From Strigops habroptila (Eukaryota > Chordata > Aves > Psittaciformes > Psittacidae): DNA of 64,000 bases. Within the stretch, counting starts at the first letter, position 1; every line of letters begins with the position of its first letter. The notes beneath the pieces are model-generated. The model saw nothing but the letters and a program-made list of their open reading frames with translations. It made no database searches and was not told where the DNA came from. Below, one piece after another: positions 25,501 to 38,551 of this stretch. The stretch lies in NCBI RefSeq assembly GCF_004027225.2, contig NC_044282.2, positions 49,506,576 to 49,570,575 of the forward strand. Reading direction: 5' to 3'. The translations under genes and the position numbers were made by a program.

Positions 25501-27749
25501 AGATAAACTTACAGGTGCACATCTTCATTTTGCTATTGATTTGTGATGATTCATTTTTATACTTGTCTTCATTCCAGTGTTCATACACATCAGACACATC
25601 TGTCTATCCATCTAGGCACCTATCTGCCTCCCCCAGTTCTCTGTAATGACTATGGTCATTAGCAGTTCACCCCTTTTTACTGCAGTTAACTGCAGTAACA
25701 GAAGAAAATGGAACATCTCAATAAGCTGTCATAACCGTAAAGTAAAACTCTTGCAAACCACATATATTGTAGACAGAATATTTTCTTTTGCGAATGGTTC
25801 CCTTGAATCCACAATGATTATTCAAAGCAGGTAACTTTTTTCCTGGGAGGTGAGGAGGGAGGGGAGTCACTTAAGAGCAGTAGGAGGGGAAACACCTGGA
25901 AACACCTACTACTGACCTTGTTCAGCCTGAATCCAGATGTCCTTGTGGTGAATTCAAGTGTTTGTCTTCAGGATAAAAGAGATTTTGTCACTCACTGTGT
26001 CATAATCCAGTCTCGGGTCTGCCCCTGCGCACTGAGGCCATGTGTTCCTCTCCCAGCACAGCTAATCACTGAGCAGAGTTTTTTCCAAAATCAAGCACTG
26101 ACTTTGAAACGCCCCATAATCACACATTTTGGTGAGATGGATTATAAAATAGTCTTATTTTATCTCACAGCGAGAAAGGATGCTTTTACAATCAAATTTT
26201 CAAATCATTAATATTTTTAGCCTAATAACAAATGTGTTCTTGTTTCCAGAAAAAGTGGTTTTTTTCTTATTTCATTACAAATGCAATTTTTTCAGACTTT
26301 CTAGCTTAATAGTAGATTTGTTCTGGACATTGTTGCAGAGCTCCTTTAAAAGCAGAAAAGACATTTTAAAACATCTTTATCAGCAAGTATATACAATCCT
26401 TTTATCAAAAGTTTACATATTATTTAATATCCTTCAGGAGAAATAAGTTTGTCTACTAAAAAAAAAAAAGTCACAAAACTGAATTTTCCTCCGTGTCTAA
26501 TATGTAAAACCGTAGTACTCTGAGCTGTAGGAAGAGGTTTTTTCCTTGTTATTTTGTTTTGTTACAAATTCTTGGAACAAATTCTCCATCTCATAATGCA
26601 ACACGTATTTCTCAAGATTGCTATTTCAGCTGCAATAATTATTTTTTCTTCAAAGAAATTAGAAAAAGAAAATCAAACCTTCATCACTAATTACTCATGT
26701 AAAACTGTGCTTTGTTTCTTTTCAAACTTTTGTTTTCTTCTGATGTCCTGGACAGATTTTAGAATTCTCTTGTTACTCTGTGCACTTCTAGGGTACATAA
26801 TATTTCATTTGCTTTTCACTAAGAAAGATCCAGTGTCTCTTGCTGATTACATTTTACCATTAAATTGAATTTAACATCAAAGTTTCACTCTTTAAAACAT
26901 CACTCTTATTTATTATAATTAAAACAAGAATATTTGGCATGCTCAAGCCATTTACAAAATTTATATGTACATATACAGAACACATCTAATTACAAAGTTG
27001 TACTGAATCTTAAAGAGATTTGAAAAACATATCCTAATATTCTGTTCATGTGGATTTTCTGTTAACATTGGTCCTTCTTGATAGGCTAGTAGAAACATGT
27101 ATTTGTAGCTGTATGTTCTATTATTTATAAAATTGTCTTTTCCAATAAATAACATTTTATGCACTCAGACATTTCATGAGACACAATATGCAATATAAGT
27201 CTAGAGAAAACAGGAAAAAAACTACACAACACAGGAGATTTCCTGACCTAAAAGCAGTTATTTTTACAGTGAAAATGAAAAATGTTTAGTTGGTTTTCTT
27301 GCAATTTGATGAAGTAAGTATGATTCTGTTTACCCTGACACCTGTGGTAATAGTCTCTCCTGTCTCCATAACAGAGCAGAGTAACTTGCAGGTTTAGAAA
27401 GTCTGAGCTTGACATTGCATGAATTCTGTACAAAATCTTCTGCCATATGGGAGGACTTGGTGTGTTAAAGGCAGCCCCTTAGGTATGACAGAAATTAAGG
27501 TAAAATAAAGTCAATTCTGCAGCTGGTAAAATCAAATAGTTTGGGTCTACATGGCAGCTCCATGAATCTTCAAAATCTTCCTGTATGCACCCAAAGATCA
27601 AGACCTCAGTAGTGGTGCCTTGAAATACAATCTCTGTAAAGTGGATTTGTAAGCGCTCATTTCTTTGAGCAAAATCTTAGACAAATAGATTTTCTCATAC
27701 AATAACTGTTACAAACCATAATATAATTCCACATTCTGTAATTCCATTC

Positions 27750-28255
27750 TGTTGTGGTTTAAACACAGTGGGCAACTAAGCACCACACAGCAGCTCACTG
27801 TTCCTTCCCCCCGAGCCCCCAGAGGAATGGGGAGGAGAATCAGAAAAAGGGTTGAGATAAGAATAGCTTAACAACAGAAATAAAAGTAGAATATTATAAC
27901 AATAATAATATAAAAATAATAATGGGAAAGAGAGAAGGAGAGAGAGAGGAAGGAATAAACTCTGCCCCCTGAAAAAAACGAAGTGATGCACAGTACAATT
28001 ACTCACCACACGTGGAATGATGCCAAGCCTGCCCCCCAAGCAGTGATCAGTGTTCCCAGCCAGCTTTCCCAAGTTAATATACTGAGCAGGATGTATGAAA
28101 TAACCCTTTGGTTAGTTTGCGTCAGGTGTCCAGTCTCTGCTTCCTCCTGGCTTCTTGTGCCCTTCCTCACTGGCAGACCACGAGAGACTGAAAAGTCCTT
28201 GATCAGGATAAGGGCTACTGAGCAACAACTAAAACACCGGTGTGTTATCGGCATC
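27750..28255 (-). mobile_element. ERV-L-like LTR, truncated at its 5' end (LTR 'A')
   Basis: Read on the minus strand, the right part carries the U3 blocks shared with the LTRs at 45.8, 49.1 and 50.6 kb ('GATGTTTTAG' type, 'CAAGGACTTTTCAGTCTCTC', 'GACACCTGACGC'-type), followed by a purine/ATT-rich stretch, and it ends at 27750 with GTTTAAACCACAACA. Roughly the first 85 bases expected for the family are absent. They are replaced directly by the inner part of another LTR at about 28255. No internal viral sequence is attached. The family assignment (avian class III/ERV-L-like) is from memory. Confidence 0.75.
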
Positions 28256-28801
28256 ACCCTCTGATGGGATGGGAAGAGAATCAAAAGGGTAAAACAATGA
28301 AACCTCATGGTTTGAGATAAAGACAGTTTAATAGGTAAGATAAAAGTTGTGCATGCAAGCAAAGCAAAACAAGGAATTAATTTACCAATCCCCATCACCA
28401 GGTAGGTGTACAGCCAGCCCCAGGAAATCAGGGCTCCATTACATGTAATAGTTACATACGAAGACAAACGTGATCACTCTGAAAGTGTGTCCCCCCACTT
28501 CTTTCTTCCTTCCCCAGCTTTATACGCTGAGCATGATACCATACGGTATGGAATACCCCTTTGGTCAGTTGGGATCAGCTGTCCCAGCTGTGTATCCTCC
28601 CAACTCCTTGTGCACCCCCGGCCCACTCTCTGGTGGGATGGTGTGAGGAGCAGAAAAGGTCTTGGCTCTGTGTAAGCACTGTGTAAGCAATAATGAAAAC
28701 ATGCCTGTATTATCAACTCTGTTTTCAGCACAAATCCAAAACACAGCCCTATACCAGCTACTCTGAAGAAAGTTAGCTCTATCCCACCTAAAACCAGGAC
28801 A
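28256..28801 (-). mobile_element. Related but distinct LTR, truncated at its 3' end (LTR 'B')
   Basis: On the minus strand it starts at 28801 with TGTCCTGGTTTTAGGTGGGA and contains a TATAAA box (plus-strand 28519-28524 region). It then has a unique leader unlike LTR A, a 'TATTAAACTGTCTTTATCTC' block and a 'TTTTGATTCTCTTCCCATCC' block, and stops short of the usual ...AAACCACAACA end. About 70 terminal bases are missing where it meets LTR A. The first and last blocks match the other LTRs of the window, but the middle does not, so it is a separate subfamily. Confidence 0.7.
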
Positions 28802-29916
28802 CTGATGGGTATCATCTATAACGAAAGAGAATTTGTAACTGAAAGGATCAGCAACATAGATCACATAATGTATCACTTCTTCTTGTCCTTAAAGCAATTA
28901 ACACAATATTCCAGCCATGATTAAAGGTGTTTATATACTTTCAGGAGCCCATTCATAGAGCATACTGTTCAGTTAGGAAAAAAGAAAAAGTACTGAAGTG
29001 TACCCTGAGTGTTATGATTACTGTTATTGCTACCAGCAAAATACAACTGTAACAAATACATATACCGACAATTCGAAGAACTGTCTATTAAAATAATCTG
29101 TCAAATAGGATATACGAATAAAACAAGATGCTTTACAAAAATATTGTGATTCTTAAGCTGAAAATCTTACACCTAGGGAGTAAACACCACACTTGTACGC
29201 TCACCATATTTCATCCTCCTGGTCTTGTTTGGATACGACATTACAGCCATTTTTTGATTGTTACATAGAAACGCAACATAGAAAATCAAGGAGTTTAATC
29301 CCAATTTTTTTTAGTATTTTCTGTGTAACCTTGAGTTTGACTATTTTATACATAACTCCTAAGTCTACAGAAAGAGCATTGAATTATGTATCTGTATTAC
29401 TAAGACATTTTGAAGCTCCACTGCACAGTGCACAACAAACATAGAGATCCTTAACTGAAAGAATTTATAAACATGCAAATATTTTTTTCTTATTAATACT
29501 CTCTAGTTGGAAAATTCTCTATTAGGGCTGCAGTCTAGAACATAACATTTAACATCTGTTTAAGCATCAGTTATCCACTTGGCACCAGGGGCTACTTTCC
29601 CTCTCAGCAGCACTTTCTAAACTTTATGACTCCCTTCTGTCATCTCCTAGAACAAAACGCTTGCTGACACAGACCACTTTTTCATGTACTTAAGCACACT
29701 GAGGACTTTCAGGGTATTTACGTCAAGTCTCAAATCTTCAACTTTATGACACATTCCCTATGAGCTCTGTTCTTTTTCCTGATATATGCCATTTCTGGCT
29801 GGTTCGGTTTTATTTCGGTATGTTTTCAGAGATTAACAAGTCTTGTAAAAGTTGCCTCATGGTGTCAATTTTAACACAATAGTAATAGCAGGTTAGGGTT
29901 AAAAAATGACTCTGGA
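28802..29916. other. AT-rich non-coding DNA, no gene seen
   Basis: Nothing recognised. Confidence 0.5.
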
Positions 29917-30200
29917 TTGCAAGTACCCTCACCCCCAACCACCCCCCAGCCCTACAAGAGGAGTGGAGCAAGCCCAGATTGGTGGACCAGGGTCAGCCAC
30001 AGCCCTGCAAGGGCAGACCACCCTGCTGTAACATGCAAGCCTAAGGCCCGCAGGGACGTCATGGCCGTAAGCAGGAGAGTCAGGTACAGTGGTGATGGCC
30101 ACAGCCTAAACACAGCCATGCAGTTGAGGGGATGGCCCCAGCTGCCAAACCCTGCAGGTGCTGGGGTTGGGGTACCAGTCCAGGCCCAACTTGCTTACAC
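29917..30200. other. Local GC-rich segment
   Basis: A sharply bounded, GC-rich block of about 280 bases with CC/GG runs and a few CpGs stands out from its AT-rich surroundings. A 118-codon open frame crosses it on the plus strand, but its proline/arginine content is what any GC-rich random frame gives. It could be a small transposon fragment or a minor CpG-containing element. No family is recognised. Confidence 0.4.
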
Positions 30201-32214
30201 AAGTGATCCAAATCAAAGGTTTGGTCATTTATCAGTAGAAAATTACATCTTGAAAAATAACTGCAACCACTGATCTCTCACTCTTACAGAGAGATAGAAA
30301 AGCCTTGGGGAGCCTGAGAACTCAAACACATAACTACTGTGGGTGCCAAATCATGGGCTACATAAAGTTATGGTTTTGTGACGTATTGTAATTTCTTCTC
30401 ACACTTTCTCATTCTATCTTTTAATGCCCATATGCTCTGCATCCTGTGCTGTATGCTGAGAAAAATCCTGCTCTCTTTGTCACAGAAAATAGCCACCTAA
30501 TCTCTCCCCTTATTTAAATCCTCCCTACTTCAATGTGCAACTTACATTTTTCTTTCAATAATCTAACTGATAAACTTCATAAAAATACCAAAACTTGACA
30601 TTTAGGTCTAAAGTTTGTGGCTTTTCTTTCAGACTTGAAGAAATGTCTGCTGTGCCAAAAAACTTATCTATTTTTATCGCTCAATAAAGTACTTCCTTTA
30701 CCTGCAAATCTCATCTTGCTTATGGTTATGAAAAGACTCAGGTTTCTATTAACATTTGAACCACATTTTCTCTTAATAACTGCATTATCAGCAGGAATAG
30801 TGTAGAACCTTGGATGAGGCTCCTGGGAAAAAGAAAGGGAGGCAGCATCCAAGCTGGCTGCCAAACTGCATGAGCTCCATTTTAGAAACAGTCATTTTTT
30901 GGTGCCTTGTCTTACAATAAGTCTATGTGCTAAAGCATTTCTGGATAATGTGTTTGAATCATGTAGCCAGTCTTTGATAGAGCCTTTATCCAAAAGTTGG
31001 TCTGCATAGATTACATTATTGTCTTCTCCTGCAGTTTACAGTACACTCATTAACTCACTAATTGCTGCTGCCAGGTAAAGTTAAGAGTTATTCCAGTTTA
31101 ACTTAGTGAGATTTTTCTTAGATCAAAAGGCCATGGAGTTGAATACAGAGTTGTGGGCATATCTGCAGTGATCCCAGGAGAAAACAACTACTGTGCAAAT
31201 AACATCACTGCCATCAGCAGCAAATCCATCTTACTAGGAACATCAGTAGGTTTTCTGCTACATTTCTGACCGTTAATGTTAGTCACACGGTAAAACACAC
31301 GGTATTTAACTTTCATTTATGTTTGACATTACCTCAGTAAAATAACTTCTAACAACTATGTAACAATTAAATGGTCATCTAAGAGGAATACGGCAAATAG
31401 GAAAAGCATCTAAGGAATAATCTGATACTTGCCATGTCCAAATTTATTCAGTGAGCAAGAAAGATGATTTTTTAAGATTTCTTCTTTTGTCCTAGTTAAT
31501 CTCCCTTCTCTCCCAGTGTTGGTTCAGGTGAGTTTTCGTCTATCTACAGTAGGTGGTCATAAATGCATTTACTTTTGAATCCAAATTGAGTCAGACTCCT
31601 CATTGTAAATTCTGTTTTGATGCTCAATGAAATCGTGATTCAAAATAGGGAGCTGATAACACTGTCATGACTCAAAAAGAAGCTGGGAATGCTCAGGACC
31701 TCACTGTATTGTTGTTCTAAGCAGAGCTGAAGTACAATAGAAAATGTTATTTAAAACAATAGTAAGACTTATCAACTAATGAACTCCTAGTTGTTTAATT
31801 AAGATATTGCTCAAAAGAAAAAGCAAAGTGAAAAGAAGTGTGAAAGAACAAATCATAGACAATGGAAAGAAAGTGAGTGAAAGCGAAGAAAATACCCTCT
31901 GGGTTTTTGAACACTGTAGTGGCTGAACAGAGGAATCTGGCTGAGTGAATGCATACTCTGTTCTGCAGTGAGAATGCATACTGCAGTAAAACTAGGGCTC
32001 AGGCACAAGGGTGCAACAAAGACAATTTACAAAGGGGAAAGCGGGAGAACAAGAGAATATAAAATATTCTGTTCTCTTTCGAGTCAGTAATTAAACAACA
32101 CTTAGACAAAGCAGTTAATTAAAAGAAAGCATTAAGATTCCCCATTTGTCTTGATGCAGATAATCAGTAACCTTTTCAGCAGTAAGTATTAAGACGAAGA
32201 AGAAAACTGATTAC
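30201..32214. other. AT-rich non-coding DNA, no gene seen
   Basis: Nothing recognised apart from scattered A-rich and T-rich runs. Confidence 0.5.
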
Positions 32215-33152
32215 AGAACTAGACCGTTCAGTGGATGAGTAACTGTTTGGATGGTCACACCCAGACGAAGGTGGTCAACAGCTCAATGTCCAGGTAGAGA
32301 CCAGAGACAAGTGATGTCCCTCAGGGAATCATACAGAGACCAGTAATGTTTAATATCCTGATCAATAACCTAACACAGTGGGATCAATTGGACCCTCAGA
32401 AAGTTTGAGGACAACACCAAGCTGAGTGATAGGGTTGACATGCCTACCTGGATAAGCTTGAGAAGTGAATCCATGTGAACCTTATGAAGATCAACAAGGC
32501 CCAAGTGCAAGGTCCTGCATTTGGGTCAGGGCAACCTCCAGTTCTCAATCCTGCTGGAGGATGAAGCGACTGAGAGCAGCTCTGCAGAGGACTTGGTGGT
32601 AGTGGTGAACTGGACTTGGCCAAGTTCACTGGACTGGACTGAACTGGACTTGGCCAAGCAATCTGTGCTTGCAACTCAGAAAGCCAACACTATGCTGAGA
32701 TGCACCAAAAGGATCATGAAAAGCAGGTCGAGGGAGGGGATTCTCTCTCTGCTCTGCTCTTGTGAGATCCCACCTGCAGTACTGTATTCAGCTCTGGAGT
32801 CCTTGGCAGAGGAAAGTCATGCACCTGTTGGAGAGGGTCCAGCGGAAGGCCACAAAAATAATCTGTGACGACAGGCTGAGAGAATTGGACTTGTTCAGCC
32901 TGTAGAAGAGAAGGGTCTGGGGAGACCTTATTGCAGCTTTTCAATACTTAAAGGGGCCTTGTAAGAAAGATGGGTAAAAACTGTTTAGCACAGCTTTTTG
33001 CAATAGGAGGTTGCAAAAGGCCAGGCCGGATGGGGCTCTGAGCAACCTGATTTAGTTGAAGATTTCCCTGCTCATTGCAAGGGGTATGTATTAGATGACC
33101 TTTCAAGGTCTCTTCCAATCTAAAACATACCATGATTCCATGATTCTATACA
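32215..33152 (+). mobile_element. CR1 LINE fragment with internal duplication
   Basis: The plus strand follows the CR1 ORF2 RT end: 'AGTGATGTCCCTCAGGGAAT' (the SGVPQG-like block, 32311-32330), a 'TTTAATATCCTGATCAATAA' block, then the 'CTTGTTCAGCCTG' block, 'AAAGGGGCCTTG' and the ATGATTCCATGATTCTAT tail ending near 33150. Frames are broken repeatedly, so it is dead. At 32607-32658 an 18-base unit (GAACTGGACTTGGCCAAG) is repeated 34 bases apart, a local duplication not present in the other copies. Confidence 0.88.
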
Positions 33153-36100
33153 CAGTAGAATGGATATCCAAGAATAAGCTGTTTATATAATACACTCTTA
33201 CCCTTAAGCAAGTTTGAAAATAAATTTTAAACTCATTTTTTACCTTGCATCCAGTTTATAAATGTTTGCTTTTAATGCAGGGCTTGCATTGACATCTATG
33301 CACTGGTGTATTTTTTATAAACCTCTTATTACTATTGTGTTAGAGAGTACATAATACAGAAACCTGCAGTTTCTGCTCCAGAGAATAAGAAACTGGAATT
33401 CAGACAATACTTAGCAGAATAGGTATACCATGTTTCAGGCATTTTTAAGCTTTAGAGAAGTGGGATTCTTTTTCCTTGCAAAGGGATGTAAGAGAAAGCA
33501 AATTGGTTTTAAAGTGTATTTTTTTTATTCTGACAAAACACATCTAGATTCCTTCTTATTTCTGAGTAGAACATTTGCACAGGCTTTAAGACATAACTCC
33601 TTCTTAAAATAGGTATTTTGTAACTTGTTGCTTGAGCTGTACTGCACTCTTTAACAAATGACAATTCATAGAAATGTAAAGCATTGGGTTTGATAAAGTA
33701 ATTTGTGTATTCCTTTTTGAGCCAATGCTCTTCAGATTTACAGTCTGACATTTACAGGGCTTACTACTTGCTTTGAAAGTCACCCATTCAATATTTTATT
33801 CAAAGTTGAGTTTACAATTACTAACACTTAGGCACATCCTTCAAAACAAAATATAAACAGTCATGATACAAAATTTTAATGCAAAAATTTGCTCAGTTTC
33901 GGATTCTCTGCAAACCTTATACAATTTCTAGTCAGTAAAAGGTAGGTCTCTTAGAACTCTCCTCAGTGTGACTATGTCGTGTATTTACAACAACAACAAA
34001 AAAAAAAACCAAAAACCCCAAACAAACCAACTTTTAAACACAATAAAATCATGAGGACATGGTGTTCTGCAGCCTCATTCTCTTTTGTGTCTTTGGCTGT
34101 TGGAACTGACATTTCTCCACTGTTGTAGTCTAAAGGGGCAGCATAAAATCAGAATGGCCCTTCACCTTCTGGCAACTGAGAGTCTAGTTGCAATAGCCTA
34201 AAATTGTAAGAATACATATTCTGATAAGTGATTGAACCACTGGTATCTGTGCCTTACTGCACAATGGCTGAGACCTATAAAGAATGTTGTGTTTTATTTT
34301 CTGTAAGAAGTCAAAATTATTTCCTCCATGTGAAGATGAATGAGTTGCTCAAATGGAAGAAGTGATTCACAGACCATAAAGACAGATCCTATTTATAGCC
34401 TGAGACTCCGAAGACTTATTGGGTCATCATACAACCCCCTCAGACACAGTAGAGAATTGGCTACCAAGGTACAAGAGATTAAAACTCCAGAGGAGGATGG
34501 AGAGGAAAGCATGTTTTTGTAAGGATTGGACTAGATTAGATTAGATGACTGCATATGGTGGTGCATCTCCCCCCTCATCCTCTGGGCTGTTCTAGGAACT
34601 CAGGAATTCCCGAGTTGGGCAGTAAAGCATCCCTTGACCGTACCAGGAACTCTTGCATAGCTAAGTACCAGACGGTACCAGGGACTCCTGTTCCTTGGCT
34701 AAAATGAGAAGCAAGAGCAAGGATAATCAGTCATCCCCTGCTAGCCTTAGAACACTCCTTTCCTTGATGGTAGTCCAAGTGGAATGGTATCATTATTACC
34801 AGAGTTTTGTAAAATTTCTAGCAATTACCAACTCAGGTTGTAGCCAGGATGGAAATTTACTAATAGCAAAATCCAATCATCTTGTGACCCTATAGACAGT
34901 CATCCTAAATCAGATCCTTTGAGATCTCCTGGATGACAGCAGACTGCAACCAGCATCTCCCCCTGAGTAGGACAAACTCTCAGGTTGCTATAACTGGAGG
35001 ACAGTTACTGAAAGCTAATGATAGTATCTGGGCTGAACTCTGCCCACTCCTTGAGGCTCAACCCTCCCTCACCAAATGCCACTATTTGATGTGAATACTT
35101 CATTGAACTTGAAGGGAACTTTTAACAGGTACCTTTAGATGTCTTTGTGTTTGTGTATATGTGTGTGTATAAATTGATATAGCAAGTGTAGTAAATTCTG
35201 TGGACTCACTTTATAAATGATAAGATCCACCTTAAAAACACATATTGCTGGTAGATGAAAGCCATGTAAAAATCCCTTCTGTGGTGAACTGGTACACCTC
35301 TAACTCTTCAGATACAAACTGGTGACCAAGTCTGAAACTAAGACTAGACCTAGCCACACTAAGGCTCCACGAGGAGTTTAGAAAGCAAGGGGTTCTATCC
35401 TAAACCTTGTGACTGAACGGGAGGGTCTCCCTTAACCTTTTGTGCCTTTGGTTTCTGTATTAATCTTTTTAGCTTGATTTCACCTCAATTTTCCTTTGTA
35501 TGTTTCATCCACATAATAAGTAATAGAGTGAACCTTGCCATCGAACTCTGTTAAGTCACACTTTTATAAAATCATAGACTCATTGTTTGAATGAATCTAA
35601 ATCACTCCTTTTCATGACACTACAAGAGCTGTCATATATTATAAAATTAGTCCTGTGGCAAAACAAGTATTCTATGATCCATAGCTTCCAATTTGTAGCT
35701 TATTAGCTATATGTTTGAGCACGCTTCATTGTCTTCTTCATTAGACCTACAGAGGTAAACTTGATGGCTCATGCAAAACTTGTTCACTTTAACTAGTGTA
35801 CTTGTTAACACTAGTACACTTGTGCCAAACACATTCCTCAGTTTTCTCTCCACTGGTTTCCTGACTGCTCATTTCCTCTTCCTTGCCTATTTATTGTTTG
35901 CTTGTGGTGTTTGTTTACAAGATGATCAAATCTAAAACCACTGATCCGTGTTAATACCCTGTCAGCACTGCTGTCAGCAGGTAAGTGACTTTTCTTTCTC
36001 CATGTCTGCATCTGCTTCCTAGTGCTGACACAAAAATTTGCATAGCCAGCAGTCTGTACAAATACCTGACATTAAAATCTAAGACCTGGATTTTTAAAGC

Positions 36101-38269
36101 CAGTGAATACCCGAACATGCAGTTAGACATGCAGGCTTCTTTTGAAAATGCTGGTAGATTCTTATTTTTGTCTCTTAAAAGAGACAAAAGAGACCTGTTA
36201 AAAGATTAACCATGCTTCATAATTCAGCCCTTCATCTCCTAATATTCAAAGTTTAAGCTTTAACTTTTGCATCTTCTGTTCATCCTGTCTAGAGACTAGC
36301 AGACAAAATTTACATGGTAACAGGAGTGTTTGCCAATACATGTCAATATAATGAATGCAAAATTAACACTCAGAGAGATTTTATTTATTTTATTTTCTAT
36401 TTTATTTTCCAAAGATTTTCAATCACCTTGGCTTTATAGCTATAGCAGTTTTGTTAAACATTGTTCAAAACAGTCATTCACAGCACATTACATTGTAGTG
36501 GAGCCTGTCAAATGTTGGAGTCCATCACAGTAAATCTTATGTCACATTACACTGAACTGTGTCATCTAGGGACTAGAGTGTAATGTGAATGTCAAATTGT
36601 CATCTATGGTTACACTTCCTAAGGGAAGTAGTGGGAGCCCCATTGTTAGAATAATTTGAAATGAGACTGGGCAAACACTAGAAAATTATACTGTGGGGAA
36701 CAATCTCACTTTGGCAGGAAGGAAGAAATAATAGGGTCTTTTTCTGTCTTCAACTTTTGTTAACCTATGAGACATGACATGGTAGGTTTTGAGTTTTTTG
36801 TACGTTACACAGTTTAATAGACCTGTACTGTACAGCAGTTTTTGCTTTTTATGTAGTGTCACGTAGAGACAGCACTACCAATTTACACAATTTATGGTTC
36901 CAAACAGAATCACTTTTTGTTGTGCTATAAAGGGATTATTATTGAAAAATACTGAGTATTTTAAAACTTCTGTGGAAATTTTTCTTTTGCAATAATCTTC
37001 AATTGAAATTCAAATTAAATATAGGCAAGATTTTGCAAAAGCTGGAAAAATAAATGCTTGATACAAAAAACACAATTTGTACTATTCTGTCATTATTAAA
37101 TACAGCTACTAAGCAAAAGGACAAAAATGCAAACATAAAAGTCTAGAAAATAAATACTAAAATTTTAGAAGTGTATGTACACGATAGGATGCATATATAT
37201 ACACAATACATAAATTACTGTATATAAAATATACATGCGTAAGAAGTATGTAGCATGTGTATAAAACTTTCCAAGCAGTATGAAATTATATTGGTTTACT
37301 TCAAGATCACTCTCATAACACGGTAAGTGCAGAGCCCCAGGGCAGGTAACCAACTGCTTCGTAGGCATGTTAAAGATTACTGGTTTAAGCACAGTCTTGA
37401 TTTCTGAGGTTGGAAGCACTCACTCACTGGTCTTGCTAATTCAACATGTTTGTAGATTACTGGAGATTTGTGTCTTGAAGGAGGCAAACTGGGTTGCTGC
37501 CCAGAACAGCAGACTACCAGAAATGGCAAGGATGTCCTGCATAAGGGACATCATGCTGCTGGTCTCCATTTTCTCTTAAGTAATTGCCTATAAAGAGCTT
37601 AGTTGTTCTTTCTACTTATGCCTCTAAGGTTTTGGGTGTGCAAGATGGTAACTAGTTTTATGGGAAGTATTCTCCTACCAGCAGCAGTGGCAGTCACTTT
37701 ATCTATAGCATCAAACAGCAAAAGAACACCCATTTCTCTAAACACTCATCTCAACCCTGAGACACTACAGGTCATCTTTTTCTACACTGAAGAGCCTTTA
37801 AATGGCTCTGTCTCATACTACTGAAAACCTTAAATCTATTTTTCAAATTTTACATATTTGGACTTTGTGATTATCGCAAATATTTTTTATACAGTAATTG
37901 TGACAAACCAATACAAAATGTGAACAGAAATGCTGAGATACATCTCACTTGCCTTTAGAAATCTGAAATGCAGGTGTTTCCACTGAGGTGTTGCTCAACT
38001 CAAATTTGTTTCAGATACACTGGAGAGAAATAAACATTTAAAGAGAAGGATTTATCTGACTTATGTGGACATCAGTATTGGGATGAAATGTTCAGGCCTG
38101 TTCAGGCTGCCTTTGCCTACTGAGCATGAAGGGTCCACAGCTAAATAGTTTGGAATCTGTACTGCACTTGGTCACCTGAATCCTTTTTTTTTTTTCGATT
38201 TTGACATAAAGGTGTTTTATGTCGGTGTGATTAAGCTTAATGTCTTACTGCGACAAGATACATTGATAA
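33153..38269. other. AT-rich non-coding DNA, no gene seen
   Basis: About 5 kb without a supported gene. It includes an A/C-rich tract (33990-34025), a TG/TA-rich stretch (35147-35172), a small inverted repeat (36541-36592), a TA-rich block (37190-37260) and a poly-T run just before the CR1 (38186-38197). Confidence 0.5.
36541..36592. repeat. Small inverted repeat
   Basis: GTCACATTACACT (36541-36553) pairs with AGTGTAATGTGAAT (36577-36590) around a loop of about 23 bases. No function is evident. Confidence 0.6.
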
Positions 38270-38551
38270 GACTCCCCAACCTCCTTGGGCAACTTATTCC
38301 AGTGCTTAGTCACCCCTACAGTAAAAAAGCATTTCCTGATATTCAGATATCCCATGTTTCAGTTTGTGCCCATTGCCTCTGGTCCTGTCACTGGCACCAC
38401 CGAAAAGACCCTGGCTCTCTTCTTTGCACCCTCCCTTCAGATATTTGTATGCATTAATAAGATTCCCTGCCTTACCTTCTTCATGCTAACCAGCTTCAGC
38501 TCTCTCAGCCTTTCCTCACGTGAGGTGCTCCAGTCCCCTATAATCATCCCT
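38270..38551 (-). mobile_element. CR1 LINE, 3'-side half, split by a provirus
   Basis: The plus strand shows antisense CR1 vocabulary: 'CCTCCTTGGGCAACTTATTC', 'CAGTTTGTGCCCATTGCCTC', 'CTCTCAGCCTTTCCTC', ending in 'CCAGTCCCCTATAATCATCCCT'-type coding antisense. The reading continues without loss at 41667 after the inserted provirus, so the two halves are one original copy. It is an older subfamily than the 8.1-kb copy. Confidence 0.88.
38546..38551. repeat. Target-site duplication, left copy (ATCCCT)
   Basis: ATCCCT immediately precedes the TGTAGG start of the 5' LTR and recurs immediately after the ...GCAACA end of the 3' LTR (41667-41672). Six-base duplications are typical of alpha- and betaretroviral integrases; gammaretroviruses usually make four. 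Confidence 0.93.

Larger units (their letters stand above)
19976..27749. other. AT-rich non-coding DNA with simple repeats
   Basis: Nearly 8 kb with no supported gene. Simple repeats at 22628-22673, 24991-25062 and 25330-25500 are listed separately. Several 60-100 codon open frames are AT-rich and lack motifs. Confidence 0.5.

Noticed and set aside
28003..28876. Minus-strand frames of 98-154 codons
   Set aside because: They lie within LTRs A and B and reflect chance openness of LTR sequence.
29917..30273. 118-codon frame across the GC-rich block
   Set aside because: Its Pro/Arg-rich content follows from base composition. There is no start context or domain.
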